From DATFMP01 sp035266845 (GTDB lineage Bacteria > SAR324 > JACQKK01): DNA of 64,000 nucleotides. Shown here piece by piece: positions 45,105 through 54,411 of the stretch. Location of the stretch: the NCBI GenBank assembly GCA_035266845.1, contig DATFMP010000090.1, positions 1 through 64,000 on the forward strand, read 5' to 3'. The notes under the pieces are model-generated. The model did not search any database and was not told the DNA's origin. It saw only the letters and a program-made list of their open reading frames with translations. The translations under genes and the position numbers were made by a program. How positions within the stretch are numbered: the stretch's first letter is position 1; each line of letters starts with the position of its first letter.

Positions 45105-46667
45105 TCAGTGCACCATGCGCTGCTGCCCCTCCCAAAAGGGCTTGCGCAGCTCGCTTTTGAGGATCTTGCCCGCGCCGCTCTTGGGCAGGGCTCCCAGAAA
45201 CTCCACGCGCTTGGGACACTTGTAGGTGGCGATCAGATCGCGGCAGTGCGCGATGATGTCCTCGCCGGTGGCCTGCTGCCCTTCGCGCAGCACCACCACG
45301 GCGGCAACGGCCTCGCCCCAGCGGTCGTCCGGCACACCGATGACGGCCGCCTCCAGCACCGCGGGATGCTGATATAGCGCGGCCTCCACCTCCGTGGAGT
45401 ACACGTTCTCACCGCCGGTGATGATCATGTCCTTGGCACGATCCACGATGTAGACGTACTGCTGCTCGTCCACGGTGGCCAGGTCGCCCGTGTGCAGCCA
45501 GCCGTCGCGCAGGGCGTTCGCCGTCTCCTCCGGGCGCTTCCAGTAGCCCAGCATCACGTTGGGCCCGCGGGCCACGATCTCGCCCACCTCGCCTGGCGCC
45601 ACGGGCTTGTCGTCCAGGTCCACCACGCGCACCTGCACGCCCACGATCTCCTGCCCGCAGGAAGCCAGGCGCTGGATGTCGCGCTGGTCGCCGTGGGCGT
45701 TGGTCGTGCGCAGGTGCGTACACGTGAGGAAGGGGGACGATTCCGACTGCCCGTAGGCCTGCTGCAGGATGTTTCCGAACAGGCCGATCGCTGCGCGCAG
45801 CCGCTCGGGGGGCATGGGCGAGGCGCCATAGACCAGCCGCCGCATGGACGAGACGTCGTAGCGCTCCAGATCGGGCAGGGCCAGCGCGGCGTTGATCATG
45901 GTAGGTACCCATAGCGAGGCCGTCACGCCGTGTGTCTGGATCAGCTCCAGCGCGTGGCGTGGCTCGAAGGCTTCCATGAACACGTGCTGCGCACCCAGCA
46001 AGCTCATGGCGAAGCAGGCCCAGGAATCCGCCAGGTGGAACATCGGCGCCGCGTGTAGCCACACGTCCCGCTCGTTGTACTCGGAGAACTGGATGGCGTG
46101 CAGGATGTTCGAGACCACGTTGCGCTGGCTGAGCATGACGCCTTTGGGCAGGCCCGTGGTACCGCCCGTGTAGCACAGGTGCGCCAGGTCGTCCTCCTGC
46201 CAAGCGCGCGGCTGGACTGCTGCCGGGTCCGCCCCCGCCAGCAGGGCGTCGTAGCCCAGCGCGTCTCCACTGGGCTCGCCCCCCAACGCGATTACGTGGC
46301 GCACCGTCTCCAACTGGTTGCGCATGGCCTGCAGGGTGGGCAGGCAGCCCGGCCCCACCAGCAACACCCGTACCTCGCCATCGTTGAGGATGAACGCCGT
46401 CTCGCGGGGACTCAGGCGCGTGTTGATGGGAGCCACCACGAGCCCCGCCAACGCGGCGGCGAGGTACGTCTCCATGTAGCGGTGGCCGTTCAGGGACAGC
46501 ACTGCGATGTGGTCGCCGTGTTGCAGCCCGAGTCCCTGCAGTCCGGCGGCGAGCCGCCGCACGCGGTCGTCCAGTTCGCGATAAGTCAGGCGCAATTCGC
46601 CGTCCACCACGGCGGGGGCATCGCCCCACAGCCGCACGGCGCGGTCCAGCATGTCGTGCAGAAACAT
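45105..46667 (-). CDS. Acyl-CoA synthetase (AMP-forming)
   Basis: A 520-residue ANL-superfamily adenylating enzyme that would activate a fatty or aromatic acid to its CoA thioester. Motifs: the P-loop-like CYTGGTTGLPKGVMLS, YGQSESSPFL (A5-like), the Asp in GWLHTGDLATVDE, the hinge RAKDMIITGGENVYSTEVE and the catalytic lysine in LPKSGAGKILKSELRK. ATG 46667 begins the conserved N-terminus (FLHDMLDRAVRLWGDAPAV) after a GGGAAGGGAGACG ribosome site. It lies 35 bases ahead of the MBL gene on the same strand. Confidence 0.92.
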   Translation of the reverse strand: MFLHDMLDRAVRLWGDAPAVVDGELRLTYRELDDRVRRLAAGLQGLGLQHGDHIAVLSLNGHRYMETYLAAALAGLVVAPINTRLSPRETAFILNDGEVRVLLVGPGCLPTLQAMRNQLETVRHVIALGGEPSGDALGYDALLAGADPAAVQPRAWQEDDLAHLCYTGGTTGLPKGVMLSQRNVVSNILHAIQFSEYNERDVWLHAAPMFHLADSWACFAMSLLGAQHVFMEAFEPRHALELIQTHGVTASLWVPTMINAALALPDLERYDVSSMRRLVYGASPMPPERLRAAIGLFGNILQQAYGQSESSPFLTCTHLRTTNAHGDQRDIQRLASCGQEIVGVQVRVVDLDDKPVAPGEVGEIVARGPNVMLGYWKRPEETANALRDGWLHTGDLATVDEQQYVYIVDRAKDMIITGGENVYSTEVEAALYQHPAVLEAAVIGVPDDRWGEAVAAVVVLREGQQATGEDIIAHCRDLIATYKCPKRVEFLGALPKSGAGKILKSELRKPFWEGQQRMVH

Positions 46668-47189
46668 CGTCTCCCTTCCCCTTGGCTGGCCAGTGCGGGG
46701 GCACCGGCAGACGGACATGGCCCACGGCGGAGGTCGCGGACCCGCGGGCCGCCCCTACGGCCCGCACTTATGCATCTGGTAACATTCGTGCGCCGCGGTC
46801 CCAAGCCACCCACGCCGCTGTCTGGATGAGCCGGAAGCGGACGTTGTGGTTCATTTTCGAGAGGCGTGGATGGCTGTGCCGCGTCGCGGCTCCAGGCAGC
46901 GCTCTGTTGCACCGGTTCCACTGGGTCTCCCCGCACTCTACACAGCGAGAGGGCCGGGGCAAGGTGGAATCCGCGAGCGGTCGCGTGGACTGGCGCCTGT
47001 CGCAGGAATGCACGCCGGAAGGGCTGTCTCTGAAAGGGCATTGCCACATGCGTCCGCGCGCATCGAGACGCGGCCTGCAGCCGCTCCTCAGCAACGCGAA
47101 GGTCTGCAGTGAGCTATGGAATGGAGGCGCGTTCCTGAGGAAGGCTCCCATGGAGCCTGTCTTGAAGCCACAGCGGCGTATCTGCCACG
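46668..47189. other. 522-bp intergenic region with an inverted repeat
   Basis: No credible gene is seen; short open frames on either strand are Arg/Pro/Gly-rich and lack homology-like features. TCCTCAGCAACGCG (47085-47098) and CGCGTTCCTGAGGA (47128-47141) form a 13-of-14 inverted repeat with a 29-base centre. The first arm also occurs at 17563-17576, so this may be a small dispersed element. Confidence 0.5.
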
Positions 47190-48248
47190 CTAGAGCACAT
47201 TGAAGAGCTTGCAGACGAACAGGATGTAGGCCAGGAAGATCACCCAGCCCTCGGTGCGGGTGATCTGCTTATCCAGCATTACCACCAGGAACAGCAGCAA
47301 CGTGGCGCCGTAGAATGGCATCTGCAGGAACAGCACGGACTCGTCGCCGACGCGCAACGGCATGTGGTTGCCCACCAGCGGGGAGATGAGTGCGGGCAGC
47401 CCCAGCACGACGAATGTGTTGAAGATGTTCGAACCGGTGATGTTGCCCAGTGCCATCTCGAAGTTGTTGCGCCGCGCCGCGCTGATGGCGACGACCAGTT
47501 CCGGCGTGGATGTGCCCGCGGCGATCAGGCTGGCCGCGATGACCTCCTTGCCCAGGCCCAGATGCGTGGCCAGCACGACCGCGTTTTCCACGGTGTACTT
47601 GGCGCCGATCAGTACGCCGATCAGCCCTGCGACCACCCAAAAGACCATGCGCCAGCGAAACGGAGGCCGCTCGCTTAACTCCGCGGAATCCGCTATCTCC
47701 CCGTTGAAATGGCGGACGGCGTAGTACTGCACGTAGAGCACGTAGCCCGCCAGCAGCAGCAAGGCCTCGCGCCAGTTCACCCCGGCGCGGGGTCCCAGCG
47801 CTTCCGACCCACTTTCGCCCAGCCGCGCCGTCACCTGATGGAACAGCGTCAAGTCCGCATCGGACAGCGGGTAGACGACGAACGCCAGCAGCAGCAGGCT
47901 GCCGAACAGCATCGGCAGGTCGCCGTGCAACAGGTCCCAGGTGATCACGAAGTTGCGCGAGAAGATCGCCGTGAGGCCCAGAATGAACAGGATGTTCGCG
48001 ATGTTGGAGCCGATCACGGTCCCGATCACAATCTCGCTATTGCCGTCGTGCACGGCGTAGAGCGAGGTGATCAACTCGGGAAACGACGTGCCCACCGCCA
48101 GCACCGTGATCCCCATGATGAAGTGGGGAATGCCCAGTGCCAGCCCCACCTGCTCTGCCCCGCCGACGAACTTGTCCGCGCTGAAGACCAGCACCGCCAG
48201 CGACATGGCAAACAGGCCCAGGTAGATCAGGATCGGTGCGGAGTCCAT
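47190..48248 (-). CDS. Calcium/sodium antiporter (CaCA family, YrbG-like)
   Basis: A 352-residue membrane exchanger. The two inverted alpha repeats are clear: AVGTSFPELITSLYAVHDGN with VIGSNIANILFILG in the first half and AAGTSTPELVVAISAARRNN with NITGSNIFNTFVVLG in the second, including the acidic residues of G-T-S-x-P-E that bind the cation. About ten hydrophobic helices are present, and a long hydrophilic central loop (about residues 155-195) separates the halves. The start at 48248 reads MDSAPILIYLGLFAMSLAVL. It may exchange Ca2+ for Na+ or H+. Confidence 0.9.
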   Translation of the reverse strand: MDSAPILIYLGLFAMSLAVLVFSADKFVGGAEQVGLALGIPHFIMGITVLAVGTSFPELITSLYAVHDGNSEIVIGTVIGSNIANILFILGLTAIFSRNFVITWDLLHGDLPMLFGSLLLLAFVVYPLSDADLTLFHQVTARLGESGSEALGPRAGVNWREALLLLAGYVLYVQYYAVRHFNGEIADSAELSERPPFRWRMVFWVVAGLIGVLIGAKYTVENAVVLATHLGLGKEVIAASLIAAGTSTPELVVAISAARRNNFEMALGNITGSNIFNTFVVLGLPALISPLVGNHMPLRVGDESVLFLQMPFYGATLLLFLVVMLDKQITRTEGWVIFLAYILFVCKLFNVL

Positions 48249-48472
48249 CAGGCGCGGGCTGTGGGAGAGGAGTGACCGGCGGTGCGAAAACGGGTGGTGG
48301 AAGGGAGCTCAAGCGCTTCCCCCTCCTGGAACGTCGGTTTCTGCACCGGAGTAGAAGCAAAAGCCTTGCCGCACGGCACGCGGCGCCTCCTGGCCGCGCA
48401 TCCTCTTATAGAGCGCCGCCGCCGATAGAGCAAGCACCCGCCGGCGGGCGGCCGCGGCAGCGCCGAGCCGCC

Positions 48473-48502
48473 TTGACAAACCCAGGAGCCCTCTCCTACG
48501 TA
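48473..48502 (+). promoter_or_regulatory. Candidate promoter for tRNA-Leu
   Basis: A perfect TTGACA lies at 48473-48478; TACGTA is 18 bases downstream (48497-48502) and matches the -10 consensus poorly. The tRNA begins 22 bases after it. Confidence 0.4.
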
Positions 48503-48523
48503 TGAGACGCCTACCTGTCCTCA

Positions 48524-48607
48524 GCCGAGGTGGTGAAATTGGCAGACACGCTGGACTCAAAATCCAGTGGGGGTGACCCCGTGCGGGTTCGAGTCCCGCT
48601 CTCGGCA
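48524..48607 (+). tRNA. tRNA-Leu (anticodon CAA)
   Basis: Acceptor GCCGAGG pairs with TCTCGGC (one G-T). The D-loop region is TGGTGAAATTGGCAGACACG. The anticodon stem CTGGA/TCCAG encloses CTCAAAA, anticodon CAA, which reads UUG. A long variable arm (TGGGGGTGACCCCGT) is typical of class II tRNAs, and the T-arm has GGGTTCGAGTCCC. The discriminator base is A; CCA is not encoded. It is not the selenocysteine tRNA, which has anticodon UCA and a longer acceptor stem. Confidence 0.95.
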
Positions 48608-48656
48608 TGACTCCGCGGTCCTACCGATCGCTCTGCCCTTGTAGCCCCCCTCCCGC

Positions 48657-50309
48657 TCAGGTGGAATACGACGAGAACGCCACGGTGCCGGCGCGGGCTC
48701 GGTAGTCGGTCTTCACGTTGACCACGGCCACGCGGCCCTGATCCACCTGCTGCTGGGCGCGTGCCAGCGCCGCCGGCAGCTCTTCCGCCTGCTCCACGTA
48801 TTCGCCGTAGCAGCCCAGCGCCTCGGCCATCTTGTCGAAGCGGGTGTAGCCCAGGTCGCGGCCGGGCTTCTCGCGGTCGGGGTCGGCCGTCCAGCCGCCG
48901 TTGAGGCTGATGATGACCAGCACGGGGATCTTGTGCCGCACGGCGGTATCGAGCTCCATGGCGTTGAGTCCGAAGGAGCCGTCGCCGTGCACCACGATGA
49001 CCTGCTTGTCCGGCCGCGCCACCTTGGCGCCCAAGCCGAAGGGCAGGCCCACGCCCATGGTGCCGAATGGCCCCGAGTTCAGCCGGTGGCCGGGGGCGAA
49101 GGTGGGCATGGATTGGCGGCCGTAGTTGAGGATCTCCTGACCGTCCACCACGAGAATCGCGTCGCGCTGCATGAAGTCCTTCACCGCGTCGCAGAGTTGC
49201 AGCGGGTGCAGGGCGTCGCCGTTCGAGGCGCTGGGGGTCTTGGCGGACGCGCGCTTGGCGGCGTCGCCATCGGCCAGCTTCTTGCGCCAGTCCGCGAACC
49301 GGTCCGCGCTGACCTGGCTGCCCATCGCCTCCAGCAGTTGCTGGAGCACCACCTTGCAGTCCCCCACGATGCCGATGTCCACCTTGCGCGGGGAGGAGGC
49401 GATCTCGTCGGCGTCGATGTCGATGCGAGCGATGGTGGCACCGGGATTGAAGCGCGGCGGCGCGGCATGGCCGATGATGTAGTTCATGCGCGTGCCCACC
49501 ACCGCGATCAGGTCCGCCTCGCGGAAGGCTGTGGAGCGCATGGTGAGGAAGGACAGCTCGTGGTCGTCCGGCAGCACGCCACGGCCCTGGGGCGTTGTGT
49601 AGAAGGGAATGCCCGCCTTTTCCACCACCGCCCGCAGCTCGTCCCAGGCCTGCGACCAGATGACGCCGCTGCCGGAGAGCACGATGGGCTGCTTGGCCTT
49701 CATGAGTGCGGCCACTAGCTCCTCAATGCGCTGCTGCTCGCCCATGGGCCGGGCGCCCAGCAGGGGCCGGCCGCTGAGGTCCCAGTCCACCTCTGCCTCG
49801 TCGATCTTGTCGTAGAGCAGGTCACCGGGGAAATCGAGGTAGACCGGCCCCGGTTTGCCGCTCATAGCCTTCTGGAAGGCGGTATTCACCTGCTCGGGGA
49901 TGCGCCGCAGGTTGTACACACGGTCGGACCACTTGGTGCAGCCCTTCATGATCGCCAACTGGTCGATCTCCTGAAACGTCTGGCGGCCGAACTGGCGGAT
50001 GGCGCTGGAGCCCCCGATGGCCACCACCGGTGCGCAGTCGATCAGCGCGTTGGCAATGCCGGTGGTGAGGTTGATCACGCCGGGGCCGCTGGCCGCCATG
50101 CACACGGCAGGCTTTTGCAGCAGACGGCTGTAGGCTTGACCCATGAACGCGGCGGCCTGCTCGTGCCGTACGTCGATGGGGCGGATGCCCTCCTTGATGC
50201 ACGAGGCCTCCGCGAGCAACATGGGCCCGCCCATCAGGAAGAACAGCACATCTGTGCCTTCGTTCTTCAGGCAGCGCGCGAGGATTTCTGAGCCGGTCAG
50301 TTCCGCCAT
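48657..50309 (-). CDS. TPP-dependent lyase/decarboxylase (ALS/Oxc/HACL group)
   Basis: A 550-residue thiamine diphosphate enzyme. The catalytic Glu is in PIDVRHEQAAAFMGQAY (about E50), and the TPP-binding motif GDG...N is in HGDGSFGLNAMELDTAV with NGGW following. The middle domain has LSGSGVIWSQAWDELRAV and the Rossmann-like DLIAVVGTRMNYIIG. It resembles oxalyl-CoA decarboxylase, 2-hydroxyacyl-CoA lyase and acetolactate synthase equally, so the reaction is uncertain. The neighbour 89 bases upstream on the same strand is a CoA-transferase, the pairing seen for oxalate (frc/oxc) catabolism, which favours a CoA-ester substrate. ATG 50309 follows the non-coding-looking upstream extension. Confidence 0.85.
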   Translation of the reverse strand: MAELTGSEILARCLKNEGTDVLFFLMGGPMLLAEASCIKEGIRPIDVRHEQAAAFMGQAYSRLLQKPAVCMAASGPGVINLTTGIANALIDCAPVVAIGGSSAIRQFGRQTFQEIDQLAIMKGCTKWSDRVYNLRRIPEQVNTAFQKAMSGKPGPVYLDFPGDLLYDKIDEAEVDWDLSGRPLLGARPMGEQQRIEELVAALMKAKQPIVLSGSGVIWSQAWDELRAVVEKAGIPFYTTPQGRGVLPDDHELSFLTMRSTAFREADLIAVVGTRMNYIIGHAAPPRFNPGATIARIDIDADEIASSPRKVDIGIVGDCKVVLQQLLEAMGSQVSADRFADWRKKLADGDAAKRASAKTPSASNGDALHPLQLCDAVKDFMQRDAILVVDGQEILNYGRQSMPTFAPGHRLNSGPFGTMGVGLPFGLGAKVARPDKQVIVVHGDGSFGLNAMELDTAVRHKIPVLVIISLNGGWTADPDREKPGRDLGYTRFDKMAEALGCYGEYVEQAEELPAALARAQQQVDQGRVAVVNVKTDYRARAGTVAFSSYST

Positions 50310-50398
50310 GGTTGTTGCTCCTGGGTTGGAGGATCGCGGGAGGCTTTCCAGAGGCCTAGGCCCGCGCCGCGGCATGGGCGGCGGCGGGCGAGTTCGGG

Positions 50399-51631
50399 TC
50401 AGATCACGCCTTCGGCGTGCAGGGCATCCACTTCCTGGTCACTGATGCCGAGCCAGTCGCTCAGCACCTCCGCATTGTGCTGACCCAGCAGGGGGGCGGG
50501 CGACGCGGTCAGGGTGCCGCCGTTGTGCCGCACGGGCCACGCGGGCAGCTTGAACGGGCCGTGCGTGGGGTGTTCCACCACCTGCATGATGCCCCGCTGC
50601 TGGAAGCTGGGGTCGTTGTGCAGCTCTTCGGTATCCAGCACGGCCCCGGCGGGGATGCCCGCGGCGCCCAACAGGCGCATGGCCTCGTGCTTGTCGTGCT
50701 GGCGCGTCCACTCGGAGATGAGGGCGTCCACCTCGGCCTCGTTGGCCACCCGCGCGTCCATGGAGTCGAAGCGTGGATCGCCGCTGAGCTCCTCGCGGGC
50801 CATCACCTGCAGCAGGCGCTCCCAGTGGGCCGGGTTGGCGCGGCTGGTGTAGATGTACACGTAATCGTTGGGGCCGCCCGGGGCGCAGGGGTAGATGCCG
50901 CTGGGGGCCGCTCCGCCGGAGAGCACCTTTGACCCGGTGCGCGGTGCGGCGGCGCCCGTCCTGGCGGTGACGGAAAACGCGATGCGGATGTAATGCAGGA
51001 TGGCATCCTGCATGGCCACGCTGAGGCGCTCGCCCTGGCCGGTGCCCTTGCGGCGGTACAGTGCCGCAAGGATGCTGATGGCGAGCAGCATGCCCGTGCC
51101 GGTATCGCCGATGGTGGGGCCGGGCTTGGCGGGCGGCCCGTCCGCGGCGCCGGTGATGCTCATAGCACCTCCGCAGGCCTGGGCGATCATGTCGAAGGCC
51201 AGATTGTCCTGGTAGGGGCTGCCCTCGCCGAAGCCCTTCACCTGTCCGTAGATGATGCCCGGGTTCAGCGCCTTCACCTCCTCGTAGCCCAGTCCGAGCC
51301 GCTCGATGGCCCCCGGCGCGAAGTTCTCCAGGAACACATCGGCTCGCTTGGCCATGTCCTTCACCATCTGCAGGCCGCGCGGGGACTTCAGGTTGACGGT
51401 GATGGACTTCTTGTTGGCATTGAGCAGCATGAAGTAGGGCGAATCCTGATTTGGGCTCGCGCTGTTGATGCTGCGCCCGGGGTCGCCGCCCTTCGGGTTC
51501 TCCACCTTAACCACCTCGGCGCCCAGCCAGGCCAGCACCTCCGTGCACGACGGGCCGGCCTCGAACTGCGTCAGGTCCAACACCCGTACGCCGGCCAGGC
51601 AGCTCGCGTTGTTTCCGTTCGCCTCCGTCAT
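50399..51631 (-). CDS. Class III CoA-transferase, formyl-CoA transferase-like
   Basis: A 410-residue CaiB/BaiF protein in the normal domain order. The N-terminal block is LAGVRVLDLTQFEAGPSCTE with LGAEVVKVENPKGGD; the catalytic Asp is in NLAFDMIAQACGG (about D147). The C-terminal swap region PTHGPFKLPAWPVR is typical. It should transfer CoA between carboxylates. Paired with the TPP lyase, it would activate the lyase's substrate, analogous to formyl-CoA transferase and oxalyl-CoA decarboxylase; this is context inference. ATG 51631 has GGAAGGGAAG upstream. It is divergent from the dioxygenase gene (270-base gap). Confidence 0.88.
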   Translation of the reverse strand: MTEANGNNASCLAGVRVLDLTQFEAGPSCTEVLAWLGAEVVKVENPKGGDPGRSINSASPNQDSPYFMLLNANKKSITVNLKSPRGLQMVKDMAKRADVFLENFAPGAIERLGLGYEEVKALNPGIIYGQVKGFGEGSPYQDNLAFDMIAQACGGAMSITGAADGPPAKPGPTIGDTGTGMLLAISILAALYRRKGTGQGERLSVAMQDAILHYIRIAFSVTARTGAAAPRTGSKVLSGGAAPSGIYPCAPGGPNDYVYIYTSRANPAHWERLLQVMAREELSGDPRFDSMDARVANEAEVDALISEWTRQHDKHEAMRLLGAAGIPAGAVLDTEELHNDPSFQQRGIMQVVEHPTHGPFKLPAWPVRHNGGTLTASPAPLLGQHNAEVLSDWLGISDQEVDALHAEGVI

Positions 51632-51901
51632 CTTCCCTTCCTCCCGATTGACCCGCACTGCTCGCGGCAGGTGCGCGGCGCTCCGCTGCCCGCCATTGGC
51701 GCGGGGCGAGCGTGTGATCCCCATGGGCATGGAACGACCGGCGTGCCGTGTCCGCTTGCTTGGGAGCGGGGTTGCGCGGCGGATTCGCCGCCGGGCGCGG
51801 GTGCTTGACAGACGCCGTTGCGTCATAGCCCAATGGGCCACGACGGCGCTGACCCCGGATTCGAGCCGAACCGGCCGATCCCATCCCAGGAGGGGCTTAC
51901 C

Positions 51902-52798
51902 ATGGCTATCACCGTTGTTCCAGTGACTCCCGGCTTCGTGGCCGAAATCGGTGATGCGGATCTTGCCCGTCCGATGGGGCAGGAAGACTTGGCTGCGATC
52001 AAGGAGGCCTTCTGGCAGCACGCCGTGCTGATCTTCCCCGATCAGCAACTGACCCAGGAGCAGCACTTGGCGTTTGCCCGGCAGTTCGGCCCGCTGGAGG
52101 CGGGCACGGGTATTGGCCGCCAGGGCAAGCCGCTACGGGTGCGTGCGGAATTGGCGGATGTCTCGAACCTGGATGGCGAGGGTGCGCTGGCCGATCCGGA
52201 GGGCCGGCTGCGCCGCTACCAGATGGGCAATCGGCTGTGGCATACGGATGCCTCGTTCCGGCATGTGCCGGCGCTCTGCTCGCTGCTCTATGCCACCACG
52301 GTGGTGCCGGTGGGCGGTCACACCGAGTTCGCGGACCAGCGCGCGGCCTACGACGAGCTCCCGGACGACCTGAAGCGCAAGCTTGCGGGCAAGGTGGCCG
52401 AGCATTCCATCTTCACCTCGCGCAGCCGGCTGGGCATGACGGACTTTGAGCAGGCCGAGCTGGAGCGCCTGCCGCCCGTGCTGCAGGTGATGGTGCGCAC
52501 CATTCCCGAGAGCGGTCGCAAGTCGCTCTACGTTGCCTCCCATGCCGGGCGTGTGCTGGGCATGCCGGAGGATGAGGGCCGCGCCCTCATCGATCAGCTC
52601 ATCGCGCACGTCACTCAGCGCCAGTTCGTGTACACGCACCGCTGGCGCGTGCGCGACCTGGTGATGTGGGACAACCGCTGCACGATGCACCGCGGCACGG
52701 CGTTCGACGACACGCGCTGGAAGCGCGACATGCAGCGCGCCACCGTGGCCGACGTCGCCAACTCCTGCGAGCAGGAAGGCGTGCCCATTCCGGCATAA
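51902..52798 (+). CDS. TauD/TfdA-family Fe(II)/2-oxoglutarate dioxygenase
   Basis: A 298-residue non-haem iron oxygenase. The facial triad is H114-x-D116 in LWHTDASF and H263 in TMHRGTAFDD, with the 2-oxoglutarate-binding Arg in the downstream TRWKRDMQRATV (R275 or R279). The N-terminal QQLTQEQHLAFARQFGPLE is typical of TauD/TfdA. Family substrates include taurine, alkylsulfonates and 2,4-dichlorophenoxyacetate; which one applies here cannot be told. A strong ribosome site AGGAGGGG precedes ATG 51902. Confidence 0.92.
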   Translation: MAITVVPVTPGFVAEIGDADLARPMGQEDLAAIKEAFWQHAVLIFPDQQLTQEQHLAFARQFGPLEAGTGIGRQGKPLRVRAELADVSNLDGEGALADPEGRLRRYQMGNRLWHTDASFRHVPALCSLLYATTVVPVGGHTEFADQRAAYDELPDDLKRKLAGKVAEHSIFTSRSRLGMTDFEQAELERLPPVLQVMVRTIPESGRKSLYVASHAGRVLGMPEDEGRALIDQLIAHVTQRQFVYTHRWRVRDLVMWDNRCTMHRGTAFDDTRWKRDMQRATVADVANSCEQEGVPIPA

Positions 52799-52977
52799 CT
52801 TCCTGTCTCCGGCGCGGCCTGTCCCGCGCAGAGCCAAACCCGGCTCCGGGCGGTCCTGCCGCCTCACCCCCATCCGTCTGGCGGTCCCTTTCATCGCGTC
52901 AGGGCCCGTGCTAGCCTGAAAGCCTTAGTTGAACATTGAACGATTCCAGGGCAAACGACACACGGGGAGGGAGCGCC

Positions 52978-53655
52978 ATGAAACTGCACGCGCACAAGGT
53001 ATCCACCACGTCACGGCCAGTGCTGCTGTTCATCAAAGACAACAAGATCGACTGCGAGTTCGTGGAGGTGGATCTGATGACGGGTGAGCACATGAAGCCG
53101 CCCTTCACCGACATGAATCCCAGCAAGCAGGTGCCCGTGCTGCAAGACGGCGACTTCGTGCTCACGGAGTCTTCGTCGATTCTGAAGTACCTGGCGGAGA
53201 AGACCGGCTCGCCCACCTATCCCAAGGACCTCAAGGCCCGTGCGCGGGTGAACGAGGCGATGGACTGGCTGAACACGGGCTTCTACCGCGAGTACGGCTA
53301 CCATCTGATCTATCCCCAGGTGTTCCCGAATCACGAGCGCACGCCCGATGTGGCCCAGCAGGCCACGCTGGAATGGGGCCGGAGCCAGTGCGACCACTGG
53401 CTGGGGGTGCTGGACCAGCACTGGCTGGGCAAGGGCAACGCGTACCTGTGCGGCAACGAGAAGACCGTCGCGGACTACATGGGCGCTGAGTTCACCGACG
53501 CCGGCTGCCTGATTGGGGCGAACTACAACAAGTACCCGAACGTGAAGCGCTGGATGGACTCCATGAAATCGCTGCCGGCCTGGAGCGAGGTCAACGACGT
53601 TGCCTACGGCTTCGCCGAATCGCTCAAGGGCAAGCCATTCGTCACCATCCAGTAG
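52978..53655 (+). CDS. Glutathione S-transferase family protein
   Basis: A 225-residue GST with theta-like organisation. The thioredoxin-like N-terminal domain starts MKLHAHKVSTTSRPVLLFI, with the candidate active Ser in VSTTSRP and the glutathione-contacting NPSKQVPVL and ESSSILKYLAE (E-S motif). The helical C-terminal domain contains YLCGNEKTVADYMGAEF. It could detoxify or isomerise an intermediate of the neighbouring degradation genes. A GGGGAGGGAG ribosome site precedes ATG 52978. It is 180 bases after the dioxygenase and 52 bases before the VOC gene. Confidence 0.9.
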   Translation: MKLHAHKVSTTSRPVLLFIKDNKIDCEFVEVDLMTGEHMKPPFTDMNPSKQVPVLQDGDFVLTESSSILKYLAEKTGSPTYPKDLKARARVNEAMDWLNTGFYREYGYHLIYPQVFPNHERTPDVAQQATLEWGRSQCDHWLGVLDQHWLGKGNAYLCGNEKTVADYMGAEFTDAGCLIGANYNKYPNVKRWMDSMKSLPAWSEVNDVAYGFAESLKGKPFVTIQ

Positions 53656-53707
53656 CGGCGACTGCGGGTTTGCGACGCATTCCCGAGCACCCCCAGAGAG
53701 GCCTGAC

Positions 53708-54337
53708 ATGAAGATCAGCAAGTTCGACCACCTGGCCTACATCACGCCGGACCTGGAGAAGACCATCCGCTTCTATCGGGATCTGCTGGGCTTCCGGCTC
53801 GTGGCCGGTGTGGGGCATGAGGGCTTCCGCCACTACTTCTTCCAGGTGGGGGAGGCCCAGATCGCGTTCTTCCACTACGCCGGCGCGCAGCCGATGGAAT
53901 ACGGCAAGTTCCACGGCGAGCCCACGGAGCGGCCGATCGGCTTCGACCACCTGGCCTTCACAGTGGACAGCAAGGAGGACCTGTTCGCCATGAAGGACCG
54001 GCTGGAGGCGGCGGGCATTCACGTGCACGGGGCGGTGGATCACGGCCTGTTCTGGTCCATCTACTTCTTCGATCCGGTGAACAACCTGCCGTTGGAGTGC
54101 GCCTGGAACTTCATGGAGCTGACCGAGGAGCCGGCGATCTACGAGGTGGCGCCGCTGGCCGTGGCCGAGGAAGGTGCCGACCCGCAGCCGGGGCACTGGC
54201 CGGAGGTGACCAGCCCCACCCCGCCCGAGAAGATGACGGCCCATCCGGGCAATGGGCACCTGATGCGCCCGACCTTCCTGGCAGAGCAGAAGGGCCGCAT
54301 CACCGCGCAGGGCCGCGCTGCTGGCATCGTGGAGTAG
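53708..54337 (+). CDS. VOC-family protein (glyoxalase/dioxygenase-like)
   Basis: A 209-residue protein with two VOC repeats: KFDHLAYITPDLEKTIRFYR near the start and IGFDHLAFTVDSKEDLFAMK after residue 77. Candidate metal ligands are His in FDHLAYI, Glu/Gln in the AFFHYAGA strand, His in FDHLAF and the Glu in PLECAWNF. The last 50 residues (after EEPAIYEVAPLAV) are an extra tail not seen in simple glyoxalases. The reaction is unknown. ATG 53708 follows AGAGAGGCC, a good ribosome site. Confidence 0.85.
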   Translation: MKISKFDHLAYITPDLEKTIRFYRDLLGFRLVAGVGHEGFRHYFFQVGEAQIAFFHYAGAQPMEYGKFHGEPTERPIGFDHLAFTVDSKEDLFAMKDRLEAAGIHVHGAVDHGLFWSIYFFDPVNNLPLECAWNFMELTEEPAIYEVAPLAVAEEGADPQPGHWPEVTSPTPPEKMTAHPGNGHLMRPTFLAEQKGRITAQGRAAGIVE

Positions 54338-54411
54338 CCAGGCCCAGCTTGCCCCGTCCGCTGCGTCGAGGGTTCCTCCTTGCGTGGCGGACGGCGCTGT
54401 CCGTGTGCCGC

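Noticed and set aside
46768..47151. Possible small gene in the 46.7-47.2 kb gap
   Set aside because: Arg/Pro/Ser-rich open frames on both strands, with no ribosome site, no conserved pattern and an embedded repeat.
48524..48607. tRNA as a selenocysteine tRNA
   Set aside because: It has a long variable arm, but the anticodon is CAA and the acceptor stem is the normal seven pairs, so it is tRNA-Leu.
52978..53655. GST as a further selenoprotein
   Set aside because: No in-frame UGA is present; the active-site position is Ser/Thr-rich, normal for theta-type GSTs.
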